Source: Cenococcum geophilum 1.58 (taxonomy: Eukaryota > Ascomycota > Dothideomycetes > Gloniales > Gloniaceae). Taken from it: a DNA stretch of 64,000 bases. The notes beneath the pieces were generated by a model. The model saw nothing but the letters and a program-made list of their open reading frames with translations, was not told where the DNA came from and searched no databases. A program made the position numbers and the translations under genes. The number at the start of each line of letters is the position of its first letter. Positions within the stretch are counted from its first letter, which is position 1. The DNA is taken from assembly GCA_001692895.1 (NCBI GenBank), contig KV748307.1, positions 27,323 to 91,322 on the forward strand. Direction: 5' to 3'. Of this stretch, positions 55,001 through 64,000 are shown one piece after another.

Positions 55001-57389
55001 ACTACCTTACTTTTTGACCTCCTTGGGAACCACTGCTGCCGTAACAAGCCTACGGACGCGCTAGTATCGCAAACTTTACTCTACCACTGTAGAGTCATCA
55101 GGGAGCAGAAGAATATTAAAGATCGGGAGGCCTAAATTAATTAGGATTTATTACGGATATAAAAGCAGCCTAGTGCTTAGTAAAAGCCGCCCTTAATTCA
55201 CCAGTTAACGGATTTAGCCTTAGGCTATTAAACTCCATAAGAAGCTATATATACAGCCGCTACCTCGCACCTGCTACTTATATTAGGACTAAAAGTTAGT
55301 GCTATTAAATAGACCTATAAGTATGTGCTTCCTAAATAGATCGAAGCGGTAATGTAGCTAGTAAGCAGTAATATACGGATTATTATTAAGATTTTAAGAA
55401 GCAATCTGGTAGCGTTAAGCCTTATTAGTAGCCTTATATTTGTTAAATAGAGGCATATAAGAGTGTAGATTATACCAATGTAGATTAGCCGCGCTAAGTG
55501 TAAAGAATAGAGACCTACTCTTAATATTTTCAGCATAAGCCGTAAGCTTATTTCTCTTCTACTTCTAGTAAGACCTAGTGCCTTTAAGCTTCTATATATG
55601 CTATATAATCTTATTTAGAACCTAACCACCCCTACTACTATTTATAAGATTACTAAGCTTATCTAAAGATAGACTATTTTTATTTAATCGGCTGTAAAGG
55701 AAGCGGGTGGCGTTAAGGGCTTGCTCTCTTATAATCTAATTAAACACGTAGTAGCGAAATAAGGGGTAGCGGCCAAACCGACCGTCTTAATACTTAAGCA
55801 TATACTTAGCGTACGCAGCCAGGGTAACTATACGGCTTCGTGGTATATTAAAGTTGGCTTTACCATAAGGAAACAGAGTAGGAAAGGCGCCGCGTATAAT
55901 GAAACTAGCTAATCGCTCGGAGAGAGGTGTCTACCGCATAGTAGGAACCTCTAGGCCCGTTCGTAGGTCTTATTGGTATTAAACCTTACGACCTAAAAGT
56001 TCTAATTTATTAAGGTTAGGTACTAGATTAGGAACCAAAGTATCTAGTATATTGTTATTAAATTCGCTATCTAGTATATTACTACTAAGCTTAGTAGGCA
56101 AAGGATTAATAACAGGAGGACGTTGCACAGGAGTAGTAGGATAAGCTATTAGGCCACTAGAATTAGACTTTAACTTATTAATATAAGGTAGCTAATCTAA
56201 TATAGAGCTATTTTCGGGTAAGCTAGTAAGCCGGGTGCTATATATTTCAACGTCGCGATAATTAGAATAATTGACTTTTAGAAAGTAAAGCTACTATGCT
56301 ATAGCAGAGCGCCTTATAGTATACCGCTTAGTAAACTACCAACTTAGGTATTCGCCACCCTCTACTACTATAGGCCTCACGACTAGTATATCAAGTTCAG
56401 TAGGTAGCTATGGTAGCTACCTTTAAGTCTTTAGTGTGTTCTGGCCAAAGCAGCAGACGTAGCTAGTATAGCAATATTGCTGGCCGCGTACACGCATGAC
56501 TTGCAGATAAACGTATACGCGCGCAATTAGAAGCTCCTCTACCGCGGTAAGTGTAGGTAGGAAGCTAAGAACAGGCCCCGGATCGAGCCCGTTGCTTTTA
56601 CTAAACAGGGGAGGAAGGGTTGGATCTTTAAGGCTATTGGCGTCCTTAATGCAGGCTTTATATACACCCATATTGTTACCCTCCGTAGCTAGGCCTATTT
56701 AGAACCACCGCTCCTTATAATAACTGCACGTCTTTATACATTCAGCCTATAGTATACTCCTAAACTTCTTAATTCGCTCCCAATCGACAGCCAAAATGGG
56801 TAGTGGTGTAGCCGTAGTTGGAGCTTGCCGCGAGGGAGCTTGCCGCAAGAAAGGTAGTATTAGTAGTAGGGTAGGTATTGGCGGTAGAGCAGGCATAGGA
56901 GCTAGTTCCGGCGAGGACGTATTTAGGCCATCTAGAGTGCCTCTTTTACTATACGGAGCTTTATCTATGGTATATAGCGGAGGAGTAGGCGAGTAAGCTT
57001 TACCCCGTCGATTAAGAATGCGGTACTCCCGTTATATTGCCCTAATTATCTTCCGCCGTTAAGCCATTTTAGGGGTATCTTAACTGTTTTAGCCGCGAGG
57101 CAGGAAGGCGTTCTCGGTATCGTTTTTAGGTGGTNNAGTTNGCTNGCGCCTTNTAGGANGATTNNTAGTAGTAGAACCTAACTCTATAAGAGCTCTCCGC
57201 TTATTTAAATTATATTTAGAGGCCTAGAAAAGTAAGTAAAAGTAGAAGTAATATATAGGGAAGACGCGCCTTTAACCGATATAACTAGCACAGCTTTAAA
57301 ATCTTATTTAAAGGGCCGTCTTTAATAAAGTTAAGGCGGGGCTTATGGATATAGCACTTGCTGCACTTAATTACAGTAGGATCTGCCAT
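52100..57389 (-). pseudogene. Helitron RepHel protein (N-terminal domain, Rep region, PIF1-like helicase)
   Basis: The minus strand starts at ATG 57389 (MADPTVIKCSKCYIHKPRL, a Cys-pair N-terminus). At 56423-56671 it has a DUF6570-like segment (PTLTAVEELLIARVYVYLQV, MRVRGQQY). Near 55870-55700 are FPYGKANFNIPRSRIVTLA and YMLKYQDGRFGRYPLFRYY, then LFFTLSAANLHW: the Helitron N-terminal domain. The RGSG-x-I-x-SFLW Rep block (about 55250) has lost its HxH histidines. Further left come IGKYCSKKEKK (54500), the PIF1 Walker A AGTGKSHLI (about 53470), APTRVAAFNINGRTIYDLL, the LVGDFH-LPP box (53110) and RVKKLLGLIFKYRFNIERF. Helitrons transpose by rolling-circle nicking and unwinding. The frame is broken by many RIP stops, by N calls and by a LINE fragment at 54825. 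Confidence 0.92.
54809..55118 (-). mobile_element. RIP-free 3' fragment of LINE-1 with 16-bp target duplication
   Basis: GAGCAGAAGAATATTA is duplicated at 54809-54824 and 55103-55118. Between them 278 bp are the reverse complement of the LINE-1 3' end (13247-13495), with an (ATT)n tail on the left. Unlike LINE-1 itself this copy retains CpA/TpG and reads GGGCCCACGCGGACTACTCC where LINE-1 is mutated. A small GAGGCGCCTGC duplication occurs at 54959-54985. Below the length that RIP normally detects, such a fragment can stay intact, so it probably preserves the ancestral LINE tail. Confidence 0.93.
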
Positions 57390-57611
57390 ATTTATAATAT
57401 ATATTATAGTATTAATAGAGGTGTTAATAAAAAGGAAGGCGCAATACTAGGATATTTTAATGTTCATAATATTTTAATGTTTATCACGTGGATTCTGCTA
57501 TAACTTACCGCGCGTAAGTTTTTTTTCTAACCAATTAAAGGCTGGCTTGGCGAGGGTTTGAAAATTTAGACACCTATATACCTAAAAGTAATAGACCACT
57601 CGTACCTCGGG
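57390..57611. other. Helitron 5' side and edge of the 7.6-kb insertion
   Basis: The Helitron 5' terminus (TC on the minus strand) should lie here, but I cannot fix it. Repeated TTTTAATGTT words at 57449-57482 and a palindromic CTTACCGCGCGTAAG (57505-57519) are visible. Confidence 0.4.
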
Positions 57612-58683
57612 TTAATAAATAATCTTAAAACGCCTTAGCGAAATAGAAAGGTTATTAGTATTATTTATACCTATATAGATCTAGTAAGGGAAGACAAGTA
57701 TCTAAATAGGGCCTATAAAGTCTATATATCTACCTTTAAGCAAGCCTACACTATCTACTATAACGTCTACTATATCTGCGCCGCCTACTTAGCTGTTTAT
57801 AATATCTATACTACCTACTTAGCCTCCATCTACAATATCCGCACCATCCGCTTAGCCGTTTATAATATCTATACCGTTTACTTAGCCGTTTATAATATCC
57901 GCACCACTCGCTTAGCCGTCTACTATATTTATATCGCCCCTACTAGCGTAGGCATAAGTTAATACTTAACTATCTCTTCTATTTATCCTTAACCTATAGG
58001 CGCCGCTAAGGAAATATAAAATGCTTTAAGGCGGTAATTTAGTCTTTTAGCTCTAGACTAAGTAGACTTTAGGGCTAGCGAGTAGGCCGTTAATTAAAGC
58101 TCTTAATTGCTACTAGGGGGTATACTAGCGGGTTAATAGCGAGGCTATATTCTATAGCTGTCGCTATAGAATAATTAAGGATATAAGATGGCGCGTAGAA
58201 GACGGTACGGCAAGAGATAAGAGATAGGCTATTAACTAGCTGGAATAGCTATAAGGTTAGCGTTTTTTGGATTAGCTTTATAAGAATATCTAAATAGTTA
58301 TTTTACTATAGTAACTAAGACGCCTCTATATATAATTGCACTATAGTAACCAAGACACCTTAATATATAACTACACTATAGTAATTAAGACGTCTTAATA
58401 TAGGACTATACTAGTAACTAAGACGTCTTAATATAGGACTACACTGCAGTAACTAAGACGCCTTAATATATGACTGTACTATAGTAACTAAAACGCCTTA
58501 ATATAGGACTGTACTGTATTAACCAAGACGCCTTAATATAGGACTATACTATAGTAACCGAGACGTCTTAATATAGGACTATACTATAGTAACTAAGACG
58601 CCTTAATGTAGGAATAGAGCCCGTTTAGGTGTTGTAAATTTAGAGTAACATTACGCGACCGTCCAGAAGTAAACCTTCAAACC
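57612..58683 (+). pseudogene. Crypton-2, fragment 3: linker repeats, GCR1_C-like end and subterminal array
   Basis: The plus strand continues from fragment 2: ILKRLSEIERLLVLFIPI-like codons, the 30-bp repeats at 57765-57940 (10-residue units), then CGCCGCTAAGGAAATATAAA matching the APLRKYKM start of the GCR1_C-like domain. The domain ends near 58290. About nine forward copies of the ~33-bp subterminal unit follow (58308-58615), then GGTCGCGTAATGTTACTC-type sequence (reverse complement) shared with Crypton-1 near 37755. Homology with Crypton-1 ends at about 58683, which should be near the element's 3' end. Confidence 0.82.
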
Positions 58684-59306
58684 GGAAAAGTAACAGTCCG
58701 ACGTCCAAGCGGGCTTAGACCGCCTGGGCCACGCGCGCTTAGGCCAAATCTTAACGTTGCCACCAAAGATAAGCCCTATTCTCGGAAAAGTTAGCAAGAT
58801 TCTATATACGGCTTAGTTAATGCCTAGAAATACCTAGTACGCCTTAATATAAAATAGGGTCGGAGTTAGGCTTACTCTAAAAGTATAAGATAATATATCG
58901 CATTTTATGTATTTTCTAAGAAAAAAATATACGTTTAGTTCTTTTTCTAGTACTTAACGGACTGTTACGATAGAACCTAGCGCCAGGTTTCTAAAGGCAC
59001 GTAATTACTAGTAAAATTAGCTTAAAGCTTCTTTAAGACCGAAAAGTAACTGTCTAGTAACCGTCCGGTAATAGTCTAGTAGAGGTCTAGATATAGTAAA
59101 GGTAACTATTCTTAAGGGGTGGTACCAGGAATTTGGCCTTATCTACTAAATTTTCTAAGAAAATCTTAAAAGCGGGCATGCGCCGTAAGCACGAATTTTT
59201 TAACGTAGTAGATACTAAATCTTATCATAAATTCTAAATGCGCACTTATAATTTATTAGAAAAAACAAGAGGAAAAACCGCAAAAACGTTTTATCGTTTT
59301 ATTACG
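58684..59306. other. AT-rich relic, nothing recognised
   Basis: No coding frame or repeat is supported. Base use shifts here towards T and A homopolymers, unlike the TA-alternating RIP relics to the left. Confidence 0.4.
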
Positions 59307-59612
59307 CTAATTAAGATCATTATTATCCCAAGGCCAAGATTCCCCTTTAAGTTCTCGGTATTTCCGAGCAATTTAGTAATTACTCTTATATACCTCCACC
59401 TTTAAACCTTTTTAATACACAAAAACTTCGTTAAAACCCAGCGATTTTCCTTAATATTTAGCTCTTGCCCTTACAATATCCTCGGTATTAATTATTTAAC
59501 GTTTTAACCGAGCTTTTAATACTATTTCCATCCATTTTATACGCCTACTCTGCTTAGAGCTCTTATTAACTATAAAAAAGTCCTCCTAAAAAGCAGTTTT
59601 ACTAGAATACAT
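59307..59612 (-). pseudogene. eroded coding block of unknown function
   Basis: The minus strand from ATG 59612 reads MYSSKTAF, EDFFIVNKSSKQSRRIKWME, ARLKR, INTEDIVRARAKY, GKSLGFNEVFVY and KYRELKGESWPWDNNDLN, with stops only where Gln codons are expected. The composition is protein-like and basic. I do not recognise the family; a DNA-binding protein of a transposon is possible. It may belong with the recombinase at 60.9-62.5 kb, though that is on the other strand. Confidence 0.35.
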
Positions 59613-60925
59613 GCTATATATTAATATAATAGTCTATAAAATAAAGTATAATTAGTAAATATAGGTAGGGCTTTTAATATAAATTAGATATATTAATACC
59701 TTTTACTCTAAATAGCCCTTTTTTAAGGTTTCCTAAGACTCTTTTGCTACGCCACGGTATAATTAAGCCTAATATTTTAATGGAATTAAAACACCTTTTA
59801 CTTTTATAAGTAAAGAGTGGTGCCAATTATAAAATAATTAAGAAATATTATTAGTATAACTAATAATTCCGTGCGGCCATATAATATCCTCATTTAAGAA
59901 CTTTAGTAGTTTTCCGTTTATAGTAATTTCCCTAAATAGGCGATAGTTTTCTTAAAGTAGCAGAGAAGATTTAAGGGTATTTAACTGGAAAATCGAGGTT
60001 AATACTTAAGGTTAGTTAAGGTGCTAATTAAACTAAGATGGATTTCGCGTAAGTTCCAAGAAAGTCTCCTAAAGACCTCGCTACACTAAAGTAAAATCTC
60101 CAGCAGTCTTAATATTTAAGTTAAAATTAAATAAATTCTGCCTTTAAATAGTAACCTTTACTTAGAAAGGTAAAGCGCGGTCTCTTTCTTAATACAGCTG
60201 AGATATATTAAAGGAATTCTCAGAGACTAAAAGAGTATAAGAGTGGGCCTCGGAGAAACTAAAAAGTAAAGGCATCTTTCAGTATTTTCAAAAATCATTT
60301 ATACGGTATAGGTAAATTCTTAGAGGATTAACATCCTTTATATTAGATTCTTCAAGAAACTACACCATTTCTCCTTTATCTTGCCTAAATAAATTAATTA
60401 TATTTTTCTATTAAGGATATACTCTCTTTATGGTTATACTAACATTTCCTTATAAATTGCGATCTCTTTATATGTTCTTCTTTCTAATTAAATAAATTCC
60501 TCAGCAAACCTAAGAAGCCATTCATTTTAAATGGCAACTATAGCATCTTAAGCTTTATTTCTCGTTAAACCTAAGGTCCCTCCTATACCCCAATTAAGCT
60601 ACTACTTTTTTCTTTTCAATAAAGCCATACTATAAAAACAATTATTATAATAGAGCTTTTTGAGATTTTATTAAAATATCTTAAAATTTTAGATATTTAA
60701 TTTTAGATTTATATAGCAAAAATAGCTGCATTAGCGGTTTTTTCTATAAACGCTAATTATTTTTTAAATTTCTTCAATAAAGGACTTACCCCACACCTTA
60801 TTTTTACTAAAAACCTTCTAATTATTTTTTACATACTACCAGCCTTAGAAAATTTAAGAATTACTTCCATTCTTTTCAGAAAATGTCTTATATCTCTTAA
60901 ATTAACTCTTTTCTTTTGTTATTAG
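59613..60925. other. AT-rich relic, nothing recognised
   Basis: The stretch has frequent short frames on both strands, T-rich and A-rich runs, and no repeat or domain that I can support. Confidence 0.4.
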
Positions 60926-62467
60926 ATACTAAAACTCCCTTAAATCCTATATAGAAAGCTATAAAAGATGCCGAAATTAATAAGGAACTTAATAAGTAAT
61001 AAGAGATTTTAGTAGTAGAAACTAATAATTCTATTAGAATTAACAAGTTATTTAAAACCGTATATAAGGCTATAGAGGGTATATTAGCACCTATAACTTT
61101 ATCAGGTTATATAGGGTATATTTCCTATATATTCTAAGAATTTAGTTAAAAACACTTATATCTAACAAGGTAATTCTAGGCAAATTAAAAAGTACATTAG
61201 ATTTATAAAAAAGGAAGCCCTAAAGCTCAAAAAGTTCGTTAAAAAGCCAAATAAAGACGTTCCACCATTAATATGCCTATAGATTCAGTCTATCTATAAA
61301 AAGGCCAAACCTAGCTTATCTTCTTAGTTACTATAAGAAAGTGAGAATAGAACCTGGTCACATGCGCAAAAAATTTATATAGCAGTCTCCTATTTCTATG
61401 CTCATGAGGTTCGTCTTAGAAGTAATAGATTTTCCGAGAAAAGCAATAGAGAATAGATAGGAAACCCAACACTTTTAGATATTGTGGCAAGATATATAAG
61501 AAGTTTATATAGACAAAAGATATATTTTCTTTTTCGGTAATACCATTATTTTTTTACTATTTGCTATAACTAACGCTATTTTATAGACTCACATAGGAGA
61601 AACGCAAGAAAGCGTAAGAGCAATTACTATATTAAAGCTTTAAGAGCTTTATAAATATAACGCAAATCTTAAATATACATCTTAGTTATCCCATCTTCCT
61701 ACAGGCCAAGGAGGATGGATTTGGGGAGGTGTTTATTAGCGAATTATAATAAGCCTTATGTATGCGATAGCTTTTGCCTGTTTTCTTAGATTTAATAAGG
61801 TTCTGCGTATTAAAGTTCGGCATATTTAAATCCACGACCTTACTACTAAAAAGGTTAAACTTATACTTAATTTTTGGAAAATACATTAAACAGGAGGTAA
61901 GATCTTAAATTTTTAAAATATAACTACTTAATCTTAATGGCTTTATAGAAATCCAACCCTTTTTTCTCTACTTTAACCAAGAAGAACCCTGGCTTAATAT
62001 ACCGACTCTCCTACTTAAATGGCTAGATATCTTAAAAGTTACATTAGGTTACTTATTTAGACCATTTAATGCATTTAACTAGCCAATAGTTAGTAAAAAT
62101 ATTAAATTAGTAGGTTTTTTATTATTTTATAAAGAGTTTATTATTTTAATATTTTATTTAGGCCTCTAGTGTTTTTCTTTAGAATTTTTAACAAAATCTT
62201 ATTAATATTGGGGAAGATCCGCTTGTTTATGGGGGCCACTCCTTTTGAAGGGGTGGCGTTCAGTATTTTTCTAGTGAAAAACGCTAGGGAATTCGAAAAT
62301 TATGTAGTTAGGGAGGCTGGAGCTTAGAGTTTAATTCTTTGACAATTATACGGTATCTTCTTGGTAGAAACGATGATTTAGTTAAATCTTACGAGGATTA
62401 TATGAATCCTAGGGCTCAAAAAGGTACCTTATGTCCTTATTGTAGAAGATCTTGTGACTGTGTATAA
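60926..62467 (+). pseudogene. second, non-Crypton tyrosine recombinase relic
   Basis: The plus strand has protein-like text in shifting frames. Near 61025-61115 is INKLFKTVYKAIEGI and SGYIGYISYIF, like the helical SAM-type N-terminal part. Near 61980-62090 is EEPWLNIPTLLLKWLDILK and LGYLFRPFNAF. Near 62218-62330 is GEDPLVYGGHSF-RGGVQY and LCS-GGWSLEF, then IIRYLLGRNDD. The end is KGTLCPYCRRSCDCV with a stop at 62465-62467. HSFRRGG-like H-x-x-R followed by GGW is the catalytic arrangement of tyrosine recombinases, and a Cys-rich end after a YLL segment recurs in one fungal group from memory. It differs from Crypton-1/2 (GVxxxQIRRAGRW). At least two frameshifts and many stops disable it. Confidence 0.6.
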
Positions 62468-62705
62468 TAGATATAGCTATATATTTAGCGTAAGCAGTAA
62501 GGTTATAATAGTTATAATATTTATTATAATAAGGCCTTATTATTTTCCTAAATAGACTTACTACCTAATTACTAGCCTTCTTATACTATTAAATAATTAA
62601 CTTTTAATACTCCTATTTAAACTAATAGTATTAGTTAATAACTATTACTTAAACTAATTATATAGAAAAGAGAGCTTTTATCTAACCCTTATATAAATAT
62701 AATAG
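62468..62705. other. TA-rich spacer
   Basis: The sequence is almost wholly TA/TTA-rich without coding frames. The right border is where LINE-1 homology starts. Confidence 0.4.
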
Positions 62706-64000
62706 CTNGAGCTCTTACTNCACCNNGCCTAAAAAAGACTAAAACNAACTAAAAGAACCCTAAAAAAATACCTAGAGAATCCCCCTAAGATGNATNCATC
62801 GCAGGGGAGGCATACGTCAAATAANNGTGGTTTATACTTGCGCGNGTCTACCAGAACTATGCCTAGTAATAGCCCTCTATAANAAAAACGGGCGAATACC
62901 ATACTATAAAGCGGAAAGACCTCTATTAAGAAGGCATCTNANAAAATATAAAGCCTATTAGACNNNTTTAGTATCTATAGTTACGGAGAAGTAACCGTTA
63001 GCTATAACGAACTAATATAGCTAGTAGAATGGCTCCGCTAGTTTAGTAAACCTTAGGCGCCCCTCTAGTAAACCCTTAATTAAATCCTCTAATAGCTAAA
63101 CAAAATTAAAAATAAATAAAACCCTTTTTTACCGGCGAACTATACCTAGGCCGCTGTAGCTGCGCTTCTATAATATAGGGAACCTACCCCCCTAAAGATA
63201 ATATCTGGGTATATAATTATAATATAACTAAATATAGAAAAAGTAGAGGGGCTTAGGGGATAATTAGAAATAGAAGTCCTTATAGAGATTTATAAAGAGG
63301 TTTATAACGCTATTATAGTCTAATACCTTAGGAGCGGAAATATTAGAGTTACCCTAAGGGACTAATAGGTAAAGGAATAAGCCGTAAGGGTAGGGGATAG
63401 GCTAGGAGAACGTATTGGCATAAAAGTGCTCTATAAAGATTATCCAGTTAAAGTTTTAGTAGTTCCCCTAAGCCTTAGGGTAGAAAAGGGACGCTAGGCG
63501 GACAATATAGCAACTATATATAAGATAGTAAAATAAACGGAACGCCTTATACTAGGACTTAAGATTACCTAAATCTAATAGCTATAATAGGAAAATATAA
63601 ACTAAGTATATAACGAGAATAATAAAAGAATATAAGGGTTGCTAGAGACTCGCTAGGGAGGCGCTAGTTAAACGCATAGCTCCCTTATTGTCAGCATATA
63701 TACACTAGGAATATAAAAACTTCTTATCTAAAAAGGTATTATTATAAATGGCCTTATATATGATATAAGGCTCTATAACTATAGACTCTACTTAGAATAA
63801 TACTATTACTGTGTATAATAGGGACATACCTAATCTATATGCGCAGTATAGGTATGCTACGGCCACTATACAGGCCCCTATAATATAAGATATTGCTTAA
63901 ATTAAGACTAAATAAAATGCGTAAACTGCCACTAAAGCATATATAAGGCGTAGGAGAGAGAAGACTGTATTAAATATAGGAGACGGAAGGTAAGGGCTTA
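62706..64000 (+). mobile_element. second LINE-1 copy, 5' part, running off the window
   Basis: From GAGCTCTTACT at about 62709 the sequence matches LINE-1 from 7961 onward base for base apart from RIP-type transitions and N calls (62708-62943). The first 45 bp of LINE-1 are not found, so this copy starts slightly further in or its 5' end diverges. It ends at the window edge, corresponding to LINE-1 position about 9250. Confidence 0.93.
63029..64000 (+). pseudogene. LINE-1 copy 2 ORF1, partial
   Basis: ATG at 63029-63031 opens MAPP, as in the copy at 8281, and the frame is broken by TAG/TAA at many of the same Gln codons. The zinc-knuckle part (CGTAAACTGCCACTAAAGCA) is just reached at about 63918. 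The window ends within ORF1. Confidence 0.85.

Larger units (their letters stand above)
50042..57611. mobile_element. 7.6-kb insertion splitting Crypton-2, with inverted TTAACCCGAGGT ends
   Basis: Crypton-2 stops at about 50041 and resumes at about 57612. TTAACCCGAGGT at 50042-50053 is mirrored by ACCTCGGGTTAA at about 57600-57611. The insert contains the 257-bp triplicate array, a Copia Gag fragment and a Helitron. Whether these 12-bp ends are true terminal repeats of one element or a chance match at a composite insertion is not settled. No target duplication is clear. Confidence 0.5.

Noticed and set aside
55315-55536. Minus-strand open frame rich in Leu/Ile.
   Set aside because: It is an out-of-frame shadow of the Helitron N-terminal domain; the real frame shows LFFTLSAANLHW.
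61686-61886. Minus-strand 66-codon frame MYFPKIKYKFNLF.
   Set aside because: The plus strand here fits the tyrosine recombinase reading better. I could not connect the minus frame to any exon or domain.
1-64000. Search by eye for host genes, tRNA or rRNA.
   Set aside because: No uninterrupted non-transposon frame with plausible introns, and no cloverleaf or rRNA landmark, was found.

Overview
The window looks like a transposon graveyard from a filamentous ascomycete (Pezizomycotina) with repeat-induced point mutation (RIP). I found no host gene, tRNA, rRNA or CRISPR array. Nearly every long reading frame is a transposon protein whose Gln and Trp codons have become TAG or TAA. CpA/TpG is depleted and TpA enriched on both strands, which is the CpA-to-TpA signature of RIP. 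The families present (Ty3/Gypsy with chromodomain, Ty1/Copia, Tad-like LINEs, hAT, Helitron with a DUF6570-type domain, Crypton) are standard for this group. Scattered single N calls fall only inside repeats.

Layout. 1-5.2 kb: an hAT transposase N-terminus (minus strand), a Copia RNase H tail with its polypurine tract and 3' LTR, then a repeat-rich zone without genes. 5.2-42.9 kb: one RIP-mutated Gypsy element (Gypsy-A, minus strand) cut into six collinear pieces by later insertions. The insertions are a solo LTR (7663-7849), a near-full-length LINE (7913-13503), a complete second Gypsy (Gypsy-B, 13865-19816), a second LINE carrying its own nest (19917-36108), and a TIR element/minisatellite block (36606-41852) holding a Crypton. 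The 19.9-36.1 kb nest contains another LINE ORF2, a complete Gypsy-C (23197-31179), and two copies of a short poly(A) retroposon, one of which carries GC-rich hairpin arrays.

42.9-58.7 kb: a second Crypton, split by a complete Copia (Copia-D, 42972-49309) and by a 7.6 kb insertion that contains a 257-bp triplicate array, a Copia Gag fragment and a minus-strand Helitron. The Helitron is itself hit by a 278-bp LINE end. 58.7-62.7 kb: AT-rich relic sequence with an eroded coding block and a second, different tyrosine recombinase. 62.7-64 kb: another LINE copy running off the window.

Insertion order can be read from target site duplications seen directly: GTAGG, a 15-bp TSD, TAGGC, TACCTTAT, a 12-bp TSD, CGTTA, TACCTATT, TA, CTTCC and a 16-bp TSD. 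The elements do not work together as a system. They are layered parasites, most lacking intact catalytic motifs (for example YLDN, FINN and YLND in three reverse transcriptases). The short or young insertions (Copia LTR, solo LTR, LINE end, hairpin arrays) are free of RIP. All names come from reading motifs by eye; no database search was run.
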